A stretch of DNA of 45,823 nucleotides from Lutibacter sp. (GCA_027449025.1 DAIDMK010000022.1:1-45823); one strand, 5' to 3'; counted from the stretch's first letter, positions 36,213-45,086 are shown. Made by a program: numbers and translations. The notes: generated by a model not told the origin, from the sequence alone.

Positions 36213-37379
36213 TCAACCTTCTGTCAAGTCCTTAAAAATATCGTCAAAGTCTAACTTAGGCTTAATTTCAAAAGCAGTTGCTTTCAGTGAAACAATGTCG
36301 TCTAATAGCATAATTGTTCTCAACAAACAGCGTCTTGTCTCAGAACGAAATACTTCACTATGAACGCCCTTGTTTGAGAGTGAATTTATCTTGTCCCATT
36401 GCTCAAATAAAGTTGTTGTTGACGCAACAATTAAATCAATGTTTGTGTCGCTTTTACGAGATGTATCTGCGTAGGCAAAAAGTCTGTTTTTATACTTGTC
36501 AGCTTTTAAAGAATGCCCATCACTTTTCTCATCAGTTGGTGGAAAGATACAATCAGTAACATACTCAAATATTCTCCTACAAGATGCTGTTACTTGTGCA
36601 AATTGTTCGTTTGTCTCGGCTTCCTCGAACGTCTTTAATGCAGACCAAAGTTTGTTCCCTAAATCAGGAGCAATGTCAGATAATTTAGAAACTATGTCAT
36701 CAGCTATAAAAGCAAGTAATGCACCAGAATTACTTTTCCACTCTGCTATTCGTCTCGCTTCCTCAAAATTATGGTAGCTGTCAAATATGCTATACTTCCA
36801 ATTTAAACTCTCAAATTCAACTTTGCTAAATTCTAGCTTTGCAAATTCTTCTCTATTGGCATGGTCTTTATCATCTTCATCATCGTAAAATAGGGAAAGG
36901 CTTTTGTTGATAATGCGTGCGAATGGGATTAGTGAGTTACTATACAAAGTCCAATGGACTATTGAGCTATCATCAACTTCTAATGCTCCAAAATATGAAG
37001 GATGTTTCTCCAAGGATTTATGAAGAAAGTCTGCTGTCTTTAGGTCAATACTTTCAAAACAAATAACGAAAATGTTGCTATTGAATGCTTCGTCAATTTT
37101 TTCTAAAGAAAACCTTGTCCAAACTGAATTTGTAGGTGATAACCAATTATTAAATAGTTCCAGATACTTTTCTTTGTTGAATGTGCTTGTTGTCGTGTCA
37201 CCTTTGATAACTTTATCGACAGAGTGAAACATTAATAATAAGTCACCTAGAAATATCTTTGATGAAATGTTCAATGACCTATTAGAGAGAACGGTTTCAA
37301 AAACTAATTTTTCAATTGGAAATCCATAAAATCCTTTAAAAGGTTTATAGTCAGCATTAAAGTGGTATCCTACTTTCAT
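36213..37379 (-). CDS. Unrecognised 388-residue protein with HEPN-like C-terminus
   Basis: I do not recognise this protein. It has no signal peptide and no membrane segments. The N-terminal 200 residues are mixed alpha/beta without a known motif. The C-terminal 180 are helical and contain RRIFEYVTDCIFPP, then KADKYKNRLFAYAD and SNKGVHSEVFRSETRRCLLR. The N-K-G-x-H followed by an Arg-rich helix is similar to HEPN-type and DUF4145-like domains found in defence proteins. It stands alone at the start of an accessory region beside tRNA-Arg. A defence role is only a guess from this similarity and location. Confidence 0.75.
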   Translation of the reverse strand: MKVGYHFNADYKPFKGFYGFPIEKLVFETVLSNRSLNISSKIFLGDLLLMFHSVDKVIKGDTTTSTFNKEKYLELFNNWLSPTNSVWTRFSLEKIDEAFNSNIFVICFESIDLKTADFLHKSLEKHPSYFGALEVDDSSIVHWTLYSNSLIPFARIINKSLSLFYDDEDDKDHANREEFAKLEFSKVEFESLNWKYSIFDSYHNFEEARRIAEWKSNSGALLAFIADDIVSKLSDIAPDLGNKLWSALKTFEEAETNEQFAQVTASCRRIFEYVTDCIFPPTDEKSDGHSLKADKYKNRLFAYADTSRKSDTNIDLIVASTTTLFEQWDKINSLSNKGVHSEVFRSETRRCLLRTIMLLDDIVSLKATAFEIKPKLDFDDIFKDLTEG

Positions 37380-37792
37380 AATTGATTTTTATTGTTGAAC
37401 TAGGCTTTTTTGTCAGTCTGATAGACCAAATATTCATTCTAAGATTATTTTACTTTAAATATTATAGTAGTATCTCAAAAACTGTGTAAGTTTAGGATAG
37501 TATCCTATTTTTTAACAACTGCATAAAACTCACTCATTCAGTTATCAATTTTTTCGGATGCGTTGTCTTTTGCTTTTGTTGAGTTTTATGATTCTCCTTT
37601 TTCTCTTATATGTTCAGTTCTTTCAGTTTCTAATTTTTTGATAATCTTTTATGTGTACCTTTTAAATCGTCTAATGATATCTTTATCTCTGCTTTCAACT
37701 GTGTAAAATTTATTTACAGGTTATAATAATAAAAAAGTACAAATATTAAAATTTGTACTTTTTCTATTTATTATATGAGCATAGTTGGTAGA
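37380..37792. other. Intergenic region, terminator only
   Basis: About 410 bases between two leftward genes. It contains the hairpin at 37731-37763 described separately. I see nothing else that I can support. Confidence 0.4.
37731..37763. terminator. Terminator of the lipoprotein-protease operon
   Basis: AAAAAGTACAAAT pairs with ATTTGTACTTTTT around a short loop, with T-runs on both strands. It lies 30 bases downstream of the DUF6970-like gene stop on the minus strand. Confidence 0.8.
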
Positions 37793-38134
37793 TTATCTAT
37801 TATCTGTCCAAACAGTTTCAATGTATTTTGCACTTTCCCAGTTTAAACAATCATTTTCAGCACCGTCTAAGCCACCTAAAGCACAAAGAGAACCACATTC
37901 TAATGAAACTACTGAAGATTGACCATCTGGAAAATTTTGAAAATTTAAAACATAAACTTCATTTCCTTCATAAAGATACTTCTCAATATTTGCTCTAGGT
38001 GTTTGTGAATCAAAATTCTCTATAAAATTATTTATTAAAGGTTCTAGGCAACTTGGATACTTGTCGTTGTTATCATCTTTATTACAATTTGTTAGAGATA
38101 ATAAAATACTGATTACTAAAATTATTTTTTTCAT
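37793..38134 (-). CDS. DUF6970-like small lipoprotein
   Basis: A 113-residue protein with a lipoprotein signal peptide and lipobox SLTNC. The mature part contains YLYEGNEVYVLNF, then SLECGSLCALGG and NDCLNW, a cysteine-rich pattern that resembles DUF6970. The start follows the protease stop by one base, so both are translated from one message. The role is unknown; a partner or inhibitor of the protease is conceivable but unsupported. Confidence 0.75.
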   Translation of the reverse strand: MKKIILVISILLSLTNCNKDDNNDKYPSCLEPLINNFIENFDSQTPRANIEKYLYEGNEVYVLNFQNFPDGQSSVVSLECGSLCALGGLDGAENDCLNWESAKYIETVWTDNR

Positions 38135-38135
38135 T

Positions 38136-40592
38136 TTATTTTATTATTTTATTTGTTAATATTTCACCGGATGTTAATTTTACTTTTATAATATATATAC
38201 CACCTGGAAGACTTGATATATTTGTATTTTTTGAAGAATATTTACCGACTAAATTACCTTTAAAATCATATACTAAAATACTTTCAATGAGATTGATTTC
38301 TGATAAACCATTAATAGGATTACAAGGATCTTCTATAATAATGTTTTGTCCATTAAAAGTTATGTTAGGACAAGCACCTGGGGCTGGAGGAGTTACAGTA
38401 AAATATTCTTCAACTATTCCACAAGTATTACCTACAGTTACTTTAGCATCAACCGTCCAAGTATTATTACTACCACTTCCAAAGGCCTCATAGTCGTTTG
38501 GATATCCTCCAAAAGTACCATTACCTGAAATTTTTTGCCAAATAATTGAAGTAACATTTTGTTTCATAATGTCTGATTGGTAACCTACTAAAAAGACATC
38601 TACATAGTTAATTGAATTAGCTTGTGCTTGCATATCAATACTTATTTTAGGTTTTCCAATCCAAATTTCTTTTATCACACTAATCCCACTAATTGTAGCA
38701 GTTATTGTAGCTAAATCATTAATTGTAGTATTTATAGGTTTGATAGTAATGGAAGTATTGTTACTATTTACTATTTGAATATTTGAAGTGACTGCCCAAT
38801 TTGTAGAAGAAGTAGGTGGTAGATAATTTAGTGTGTAAGTATAATTTGAAGTATTACAAATATTAGTATTCCCTGTAAGTTCAATATTAACATTACAATT
38901 ATTATCACCTAATCCTACTGCATACCAAGATTGACAAACCATCGAAGATTCAATTGAACTTTCACCATATAAATCTTCAGCTGCTTGTATAGTTAACAGT
39001 CTTGCCTGACTATATGTTGTAGTTGATGTAAAATAAACAGTTTCTGCTCGATAAATAATTTTAGCAGCTTTCTCTTTACCAATACTATTAATAGTAAAAG
39101 CGTTTCCAATATCATTAGTTCCACTTCCACCTTCTGAAAGAAGATAAAACCAATAATTAAGAATACCACTATTTGTGTGAACACCACATTTATCATTTGC
39201 GTTGCTTGGTGTTCCACAATTAGGATTTAACCAATAAGTTCCACCATAGGTATCGGGTTGGTTTCTTGAGTTTGGATTTGACATTGATCGTAAAGAGCCA
39301 CCATTTAATGTGATTTCTTCTCCAATTAAGTAGGTTTGTTTTGTTGGATCAGCATAATATTCTACCATTGCCCCCCAAATATCACTTAAACCTTCATTAA
39401 TTGCACCAGATTCGCCTTGATATAACAGGTTTGCTGAAGACGAACAAACTCCATGTCCAATTTCATGTGCTATAACATCAATGCTTGTTAATGGATCGAA
39501 TGAATATTGACCATCACCATATGTCATTCTTTGTCCATCCCAAAATGCATTATCATTACTAGGATATCCCATCCCTACTAAATCAGCATGAACATAATTT
39601 TTAAGTACGCCTCCATTGTTGTTATAACTATTCCTATTATGCTTCTGCAAAAAATAATCATATGTTTTTTCAGCACCCCAATGTGCATCCAAGGCTGCGT
39701 CATCTTTATTAGAATTATGATATTCAGTTGATGTCCAGATATTATCATTATCTGTGAAATCTATAGCATTTGAATAGTTTGTACCTCTATTCATATTATA
39801 AGTTTCAATTCCACTACCTCTTGTATAGTCCCTTAGTCTGTAGGAATTCCCACTATATTGAGTTTCTATTATTCTTTGACCTGAATATCTAGTCTGTGCT
39901 GTACCTTGTATATGTTTGATAATTGCATCTTCAAGAATTATTTCTCCATTTGAAGCATCAACATAATAAAAGGATTTTGATAGTGGTTTTATGGCATAAA
40001 CCTCTAATTTATAAACTAGAATTGGTTCAACAGTATCATCAAATAAATTCCTATCCATAATAACCAGTTCTCCCTTAGGATAATTGGTAGCATTTATATC
40101 ATTTTTATCATTTTTAATAAGTTTTTCGTAAGATTCGTCCTCCCAAGCATATTTTTCTGCACCTATTTTTTTTAGAAGATAAATGAGTGCTTCATTTTCA
40201 GATAGTTTAGGATTTATATCCAAATTATTAAAATTTAACCCTTTTCCATTTATCGTCCTTACTCTGCCGTTTTTGGAAACTATGACTATTTCATTAAATT
40301 CTACCTTTATTCCATTGTAATACTGTTGTAGTTTTCGAGCCTCAATTCCATTTTCTTCGGTTATTGAGCCTTTTTTAGATTTAAAATCTATATTGTCTTT
40401 TAATTTATATTGTTTTCTTAAAAAAGATTTAATAGAAGAATCGGATGAAGTGACTTTAGTCTCATTAAATTTTATAAAAGCTGCATTACCTTGTGCGTCT
40501 TTTAATAAAATTTCATTTTGTTTTGCTTGAGAAAAAATACTATTTGAAAATAATATTATTAACCCAAAAATAAAGTAATATTTTGTTTTCAT
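38136..40592 (-). CDS. Secreted M4 (thermolysin-family) metalloprotease with type IX sorting domain
   Basis: An 818-residue preproprotease. After the signal peptide (ending near NSIFSQ) comes an FTP/PepSY propeptide (about 30-225), then the M4 catalytic domain. The zinc motif HEIGH is near residue 374 (VIAHEIGHGVCS) and the third ligand is in GAINEGLSDIWG (about 395). A beta-sandwich region (about 560-750) follows, and the last 65 residues form a type A sorting domain (YDFKGNLVGKYSS, then LPGGIYIIKV) that directs export by the type IX system. It should be an active extracellular endopeptidase. It shares an operon with the lipoprotein gene. Confidence 0.95.
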   Translation of the reverse strand: MKTKYYFIFGLIILFSNSIFSQAKQNEILLKDAQGNAAFIKFNETKVTSSDSSIKSFLRKQYKLKDNIDFKSKKGSITEENGIEARKLQQYYNGIKVEFNEIVIVSKNGRVRTINGKGLNFNNLDINPKLSENEALIYLLKKIGAEKYAWEDESYEKLIKNDKNDINATNYPKGELVIMDRNLFDDTVEPILVYKLEVYAIKPLSKSFYYVDASNGEIILEDAIIKHIQGTAQTRYSGQRIIETQYSGNSYRLRDYTRGSGIETYNMNRGTNYSNAIDFTDNDNIWTSTEYHNSNKDDAALDAHWGAEKTYDYFLQKHNRNSYNNNGGVLKNYVHADLVGMGYPSNDNAFWDGQRMTYGDGQYSFDPLTSIDVIAHEIGHGVCSSSANLLYQGESGAINEGLSDIWGAMVEYYADPTKQTYLIGEEITLNGGSLRSMSNPNSRNQPDTYGGTYWLNPNCGTPSNANDKCGVHTNSGILNYWFYLLSEGGSGTNDIGNAFTINSIGKEKAAKIIYRAETVYFTSTTTYSQARLLTIQAAEDLYGESSIESSMVCQSWYAVGLGDNNCNVNIELTGNTNICNTSNYTYTLNYLPPTSSTNWAVTSNIQIVNSNNTSITIKPINTTINDLATITATISGISVIKEIWIGKPKISIDMQAQANSINYVDVFLVGYQSDIMKQNVTSIIWQKISGNGTFGGYPNDYEAFGSGSNNTWTVDAKVTVGNTCGIVEEYFTVTPPAPGACPNITFNGQNIIIEDPCNPINGLSEINLIESILVYDFKGNLVGKYSSKNTNISSLPGGIYIIKVKLTSGEILTNKIIK

Positions 40593-41066
40593 AATAATTT
40601 TGGTTTTACTTTTTCTTACGTCTGTTTTAAGTCTTTTTTCAGATTATTCGGACTGTTATTTTGTCATTTGAGATTTATATGTTTTTAAACTGTCTTATTT
40701 TTGGGGGATATTACAACAGGATTCCAATTTTCAAATAATTTTTCATTTTTCTCATAATGTTTAATTTTAGTTATTAATTTTTAATGTACTAAAATATTTA
40801 AAATCTTTCATTTAGTATTACGGTAAAACCGTAAATGTAGTAAGTTAAATCCTTGTATTTTTTTTGTCAATTTTTTGTATTGTATTGCAATTATTCTGTT
40901 GGATTTTTTTCGTTTTTAATTGTTTGTAATGTGTTTTTATAAGATTTGTGCGACTGGGAAATCGGAGATTTTTCGGTCGTAGCAAATCGTTAGTTGAATG
41001 TTTGTTGGTTCGTTGTTTAGTTTAAATGTAAGCATAAATTTTATGAGGTGTTGTAAGCTGGCTTTT
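40593..41066. other. Intergenic region upstream of the protease
   Basis: About 470 bases. It holds the palindrome at 40818-40834 and a hairpin at 40951-40979 (CGACTGGGAAATC against GATTTTTCGGTCG, 10 of 13 positions pairing). No open frame is called. Confidence 0.5.
40818..40834. repeat. Palindrome TTACGGT-AAA-ACCGTAA, left copy
   Basis: A perfect 7-bp inverted repeat with a 3-base loop. The same sequence in inverse orientation occurs at 42861-42877, on the other side of the DUF2971 gene. Confidence 0.8.
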
Positions 41067-42155
41067 TCAGTTCATAAGTCTAATAATTTCATTTGTTCGG
41101 GTAATAATAAATGAATCATCTTCTTGTTTTGAAATTTCAAGCTTTTCTTTAGTTCTGATTAAATAATGTTTCTCATTTTCATCAAGTTCATATTTTAAGC
41201 CAGAATAATAAAGCTTATCGTTTAAGTTTTCTACGATGTAATCTAAAAGTAATACTTGATTTTTAAATTCCCAATTACTTTCAATTTCTTTTGGTTTCAC
41301 TCTTATATTTTTATCATCCAACCATTCAATTTCAAATTCTCTTGCATTGAAAAAATTATGTCCAAGACAAATTTCATCAACAAGGTTTTTGTCATAAAAA
41401 ACATATCGATTGGATTTGTCAACAATATAATCTTCTCTTTGAACTAATCCAGATTTCGTATATGGAACTCCCATATTTTGTTTACCAACTAAAAACCTCC
41501 ATTCGTCTTCATATTCCCATTGTTTTGATTTAATGTTAGTCGCATAATAAAGAGGAACAAGCATTGTTTTGAATGAACTTATGTCAATTGGGGAAAGCTT
41601 TTGAGAGTAATTAATTGGATACAAACCTAAATATTCTTCATCTTTCGTTATTTTGCTCTCAATACTTTTTTCTAATTCCGTTGTTTTAAATTTAATTTGA
41701 AAACCTTTTTCTTGGGTGTAATGAGGCCACATTAAGGGATTATTTTCTTTTCCAGTTGTTGATATAACTCCAAATAAATTTGTTGCAGTATCATAAACAT
41801 TGGAAATGAATCCTTTACATAAATTTTCTTTATTACAATCTTGTTTGTAGTAGTCGTTTAACTCTTCTTCAGAAAGAATATTTCCCCATAGTCTCTTGTA
41901 TTGTTCAATGTCAATAGGCTCGCTAGTATACCATAAAAAAGGACTACAATCAAGACTATCATTTAATTCAATCGGATGAGATGCATAGAAATAGCCATTA
42001 GTTAATGCGTCAACATTAAATCTTGAGACAGCATAAAATTTATAAATATTTTCCGGCTTTTCTTTATTGTGTTCAATAATAGCTTTATGGTCAGAAGAGT
42101 TATAATCCTTGATGTACTTAAAGTCGTTAAATTCGTATTTTTCTTGGTTGTTCAT
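41067..42155 (-). CDS. DUF2971 domain protein
   Basis: A 362-residue cytoplasmic protein with the DUF2971 landmarks: IYKFYAVSRFNVDAL, then YFYASHPIELNDSLDC, LMWPHYTQEKGFQIKF and SKQWEYEDEWRFLVG. DUF2971 proteins are common in accessory islands and near defence genes, and their activity is not established. A C-terminal extension (about 275-362) has no recognised domain. The gene lies alone between two inverted copies of a palindrome, with cassette-like flanks. A truncated relative is fused to the HsdM end at 23280-23798, but the two are too different to be recent copies. Confidence 0.88.
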   Translation of the reverse strand: MNNQEKYEFNDFKYIKDYNSSDHKAIIEHNKEKPENIYKFYAVSRFNVDALTNGYFYASHPIELNDSLDCSPFLWYTSEPIDIEQYKRLWGNILSEEELNDYYKQDCNKENLCKGFISNVYDTATNLFGVISTTGKENNPLMWPHYTQEKGFQIKFKTTELEKSIESKITKDEEYLGLYPINYSQKLSPIDISSFKTMLVPLYYATNIKSKQWEYEDEWRFLVGKQNMGVPYTKSGLVQREDYIVDKSNRYVFYDKNLVDEICLGHNFFNAREFEIEWLDDKNIRVKPKEIESNWEFKNQVLLLDYIVENLNDKLYYSGLKYELDENEKHYLIRTKEKLEISKQEDDSFIITRTNEIIRLMN

Positions 42156-42454
42156 TTAGCTTGCTTACAATGTGTTTGAATATGGCAAGTGCGGGTTTGA
42201 AGTCGAACTTTTCATAGCTTGTTATTTTTGATTTAAAAGTACTAAAAATTTTCTATTTATTACAATTTAGCAATTTGCTATATGCAGTGTTGCAATTTAG
42301 TGGCTTTAGTTCCAATTATTCTTTTTTGTTCAAATTTCATCCGTGTCAATAAGTTTTTACGAGTCAATAATCAAATCCGTTTTGATAATAAAAATCAAAT
42401 ATATTTTCAATTTGTTCTAATTTCTCTGTTTTAGTTTTCCGTTCTGAAAATCAA

Positions 42455-42537
42455 TCTGTGCGATTCATTTCTTAATTCGGACATTTTACTCAAAATCTGT
42501 GCAATTCAATTCTAAATTCTGTGCGATTCAATTCTCA
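42455..42537. repeat. Three copies of a TCTGTGCGATTCAATTCT-like repeat
   Basis: Copies begin at 42455, 42496 and 42518, each about 20 bases with one to three differences. The flanking ACGTTTCAA is also repeated just downstream. Confidence 0.65.
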
Positions 42538-42853
42538 TTTTTTTTACGTTTCAAAAATCAAATCCGTTATTAAAATCATTTTTTACGTTTCAACAATATT
42601 TTTTTTCGGCTCGTGCGTTAGTCAATCTTACAATTCATACTTAAAATACTCAAATTAGGAATTTCAGAGGAAATTCCGCCATTAATTGCAATTTGTTATA
42701 TCATTTTAAATATAGCCGTTTATCATTAATATTTTCCGGATAACCGTATAAATACCCTTCTTTTATCGATTAATTTAATTGGCTATTGTTTGCAATTTTT
42801 AATACAACTAAGATAATAATAAAATGCTACTGCAAATTAGAGTTTCAATTTTT

Positions 42854-42884
42854 TTAATTATTACGGTTTTACCGTAATAATTAA
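42854..42884. repeat. 31-bp palindrome, right copy
   Basis: Fourteen-base perfect arms around TTT. The core TTACGGTTTTACCGTAA (42861-42877) is the inverse of the copy at 40818-40834. Confidence 0.85.
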
Positions 42885-42916
42885 TCTAATTAATTCTGAT
42901 CAATTCAATTTACAAA

Positions 42917-43048
42917 ATGTCTATTTACTGCATTTCCAAAAGAGAGAAGGGCAACATCTTAGAAACCAAATCAACAATTATAGCGCGTTTTCCCCAACAA
43001 AAGTTACTGATAAAAAGAGAACTCTTTAGTTTACAAAAATCGCTTTGA
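42917..43048 (+). CDS. Possible 43-residue small protein
   Basis: An ATG-started frame beginning MSIYCISKREKG and ending in LFSLQKSL before TGA. It has no recognised domain and lies inside a repeat-rich block. It is reported only because the start and codon use look acceptable; chance is the more likely explanation. Confidence 0.2.
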   Translation: MSIYCISKREKGNILETKSTIIARFPQQKLLIKRELFSLQKSL

Positions 43049-43164
43049 AAACATGTAATACAAAACTAAGGGGGGAAAGCAAGAGGGTAACACGCTGCGC
43101 GATGTTACTTATTCATAATTTATTACAAATCAATTACTTATAAAATATATAAAATTTATTTTTT

Positions 43165-43231
43165 CGTGATTTTTTCGTAAAAAAACTTCGTAGCCCTGTA
43201 TAATCAAGATCTTTTTTCGTAAAAAATCACG
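43165..43231. repeat. 20-bp inverted repeat
   Basis: CGTGATTTTTTCGTAAAAAA (43165-43184) and TTTTTTCGTAAAAAATCACG (43212-43231) are complementary at 18 of 20 positions, separated by 27 bases. Confidence 0.85.
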
Positions 43232-43269
43232 GAAATCTTAAAATATGGCTTTATTTAGGGGGATTTGTC

Positions 43270-43285
43270 GGCTTAAATTTAAGCC
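43270..43285. repeat. 16-bp perfect palindrome
   Basis: GGCTTAAATTTAAGCC, without loop. It lies between the 20-bp and 18-bp inverted repeats. Confidence 0.85.
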
Positions 43286-43309
43286 TAAAAGTTACGTAAA
43301 AACTACCGC

Positions 43310-43326
43310 ACTCGCCTAAGGCGAGT
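43310..43326. repeat. Hairpin ACTCGCC-TAA-GGCGAGT
   Basis: Seven-base perfect arms with a 3-base loop, GC-rich in an AT-rich surrounding. Confidence 0.85.
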
Positions 43327-43334
43327 TTGGTTCA

Positions 43335-43394
43335 TTTTTAAACTTTCGGATTCTCAGCCGCAAATACCAGCCTCTAAATCCAAAAGTTTAAAAA
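43335..43394. repeat. 18-bp inverted repeat just after the HEPN operon
   Basis: TTTTTAAACTTTCGGATT (43335-43352) and AATCCAAAAGTTTAAAAA (43377-43394) pair at 17 of 18 positions around a 24-base loop. It starts 20 bases downstream of the last gene of the minus-strand operon; no U-run follows that would make it a typical terminator. Confidence 0.85.
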
Positions 43395-43414
43395 CGGTTT
43401 TCCTTTTGAATTAT

Positions 43415-43771
43415 TTACTTTGGCAATAATAATTTTTCAATGGCATCATAACTCACTAATTGTTCATCGGGTTGAATACTGTCCACTAAATCCAATATTG
43501 TGGCTATTGTTAAATCTTTTGAGCAATTGGATAGCCTTGGAGAAGAAAAGTCATTCTCGCCATCGTTACCATCCAAAGCCAATATACACACCCTTAAAAG
43601 GCAAGAGATGATATAGCGTAACTCTCCATTGTCAGTTACTTCAAAGGTAACTTCCTGCATCGACTCATTATTTTCTCGTTTAAGGTTTCTGCGCTTTCTT
43701 GGATTTAATAATTGAATTACTGCTTCCAGTTTTTCTTTGTCTGTCTTATTTATACTTTCTTTGGTTCCCAT
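43415..43771 (-). CDS. Small protein paralogous to the C-terminal domain of the HEPN protein
   Basis: A 118-residue protein. I start it at the ATG of MGTKESINKTDKE, after the stop of the upstream gene, although the frame is open further upstream. Residues from about 45 to the end (LLRVCILALDGNDG, then DLTIATILDLVDSIQPDEQ and IEKLLL) align with the last 80 residues of the upstream HEPN protein (LNVCILALDEE, then NLIPMEESNYLDEMRKLIL). No function is known. The two genes are 10 bases apart and form one operon. Confidence 0.75.
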   Translation of the reverse strand: MGTKESINKTDKEKLEAVIQLLNPRKRRNLKRENNESMQEVTFEVTDNGELRYIISCLLRVCILALDGNDGENDFSSPRLSNCSKDLTIATILDLVDSIQPDEQLVSYDAIEKLLLPK

Positions 43772-43781
43772 GGTAGTGCGT

Positions 43782-45044
43782 TTAGTTAGTGTGTTTCTTC
43801 TTTTTTGGATAAAGTGTATCTTCATCATTCGACAAAATGAGTTTGCGCATTTCATCTAAATAATTGCTTTCTTCCATGGGAATTAAGTTTTTTGCAAACT
43901 CTAAGACTGCTTTTACATCTGATTCCTTGTGTCGAATATCTAGGGTATAGTCCAGTTCTTCGTCTAAGGCGAGGATGCATACATTAAGGGTCGATTTTAA
44001 GGTGCAGAACAATTCCATATAATCATAAACCCGGGCATAATTTAAATAATAGCCTTCTTGGATGCCGCCTATTGGAGTAAGCGTTTTAAAATTCTGTTTG
44101 CTTAATTCTTTTATCTTCTCCAAAGTTGTTTGCTCCATATCATCTATATCGTCTATATCATCTATATTGTTTTCCTTTTCTGTGCTTATGGGCAGGTCTT
44201 CTTTTGTTGCGTTGTGATAATGCTTTTCAAGTGATGTTTCACATTTGAGTATTTCTGATTCAAAATAAGAAGTTAGCTTACAAATTAGTTCATCGGCTTT
44301 TTCATTTATTTTATGTACTTGCTTATTTCCTATGTTGTAATCCAAGGCATACCTGCTTTTTACATAGGCGGTATTGAGCTTATTTAAAAGCTGTATTTGC
44401 TTCTCATTTTTCTTTGGAAATACTTTTCCAAGTTCTTTTATGACCTGTCCTAAATACGCTTGATGGCCACTTATCGTATGTTCCGTAAAACTTACGCCCA
44501 CTAAAAACCTTTCTAGGGTGGTAAAACTGAGTTCTATGGTTTGATGGAGCATAAAAGCTGCCAACGCATAATTATTTTCTTCTAAAAATAAAGATGCGCC
44601 TTTTTTAAAAGAGATAATCTTCTGCTTTTCCATTAAAAAATTTTGGTTTGCAGTCTCTATGACTGCCGATAAATCGACCTTTTGAAAAAGCCAGGCCTTG
44701 TCATATTTGTTATGGTAATAAATGAGCGTTTCTTCAGAACAATTATTCAAAAAGAAGGTATTGCCAATTGTTGTTTCGTGAACTACTTGATGAAGGGTAA
44801 AGAAACGGACATAAAACGACGGATGTTTTTCAAATAAATCATTCAGAACTTCCCTGACACGTTCTTTAAATCGTTTTGCCATGTCTTCTACGATAATGGT
44901 AAATCGATAGCTAAAGGCATGTTCTTTTTCTCCCGGGCTCATATAAATCTGATTGACATTTACCATGGTAACCAACTTTGATACGAGCTCTTTAATGATT
45001 TCCGGGTCTTTTACTTGGTCTGATAGGTTGATTTTTGCTTCCAT
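43782..45044 (-). CDS. HEPN domain protein of a Bacteroidota mobile-element module
   Basis: A 420-residue protein. Residues about 10-130 resemble a nucleotidyltransferase-like domain without clear catalytic residues. Residues about 135-255 are a HEPN domain: FLEENNYALAAFMLHQTIEL, then ISGHQAYLGQVIKELGKVF and AYVKSRYALDYNIG. An acidic linker contains an in-frame tandem (IDDIDDIDDM) encoded by three 9-bp repeats at 44138-44168. The C-terminal 85 residues form a domain repeated in the next gene. Proteins like this are often encoded near integrases in Bacteroidota integrative elements. The function is unknown. Confidence 0.8.
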   Translation of the reverse strand: MEAKINLSDQVKDPEIIKELVSKLVTMVNVNQIYMSPGEKEHAFSYRFTIIVEDMAKRFKERVREVLNDLFEKHPSFYVRFFTLHQVVHETTIGNTFFLNNCSEETLIYYHNKYDKAWLFQKVDLSAVIETANQNFLMEKQKIISFKKGASLFLEENNYALAAFMLHQTIELSFTTLERFLVGVSFTEHTISGHQAYLGQVIKELGKVFPKKNEKQIQLLNKLNTAYVKSRYALDYNIGNKQVHKINEKADELICKLTSYFESEILKCETSLEKHYHNATKEDLPISTEKENNIDDIDDIDDMEQTTLEKIKELSKQNFKTLTPIGGIQEGYYLNYARVYDYMELFCTLKSTLNVCILALDEELDYTLDIRHKESDVKAVLEFAKNLIPMEESNYLDEMRKLILSNDEDTLYPKKKKHTN

Positions 45045-45086
45045 TTACTGTTTTTTTAATCAATATTATTTAGAATAACTACACGT

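Larger units (their letters stand above)
42156..43414. other. 1.26-kb non-coding block with many repeats and palindromes
   Basis: No convincing gene. It contains three 20-bp repeats (42455-42537), a 31-bp palindrome (42854-42884), a hairpin GTAACA...TGTTAC (43087-43108), a 20-bp inverted repeat (43165-43231), a 16-bp palindrome (43270-43285), a 17-bp hairpin (43310-43326) and an 18-bp inverted repeat (43335-43394). The right part is the 3' flank of the HEPN operon. Confidence 0.7.

Noticed and set aside
42156-43414. CRISPR array in the repeat-rich block
   Set aside because: Repeats are few, unequal in spacing and mostly inverted; no cas gene is present anywhere in the window.
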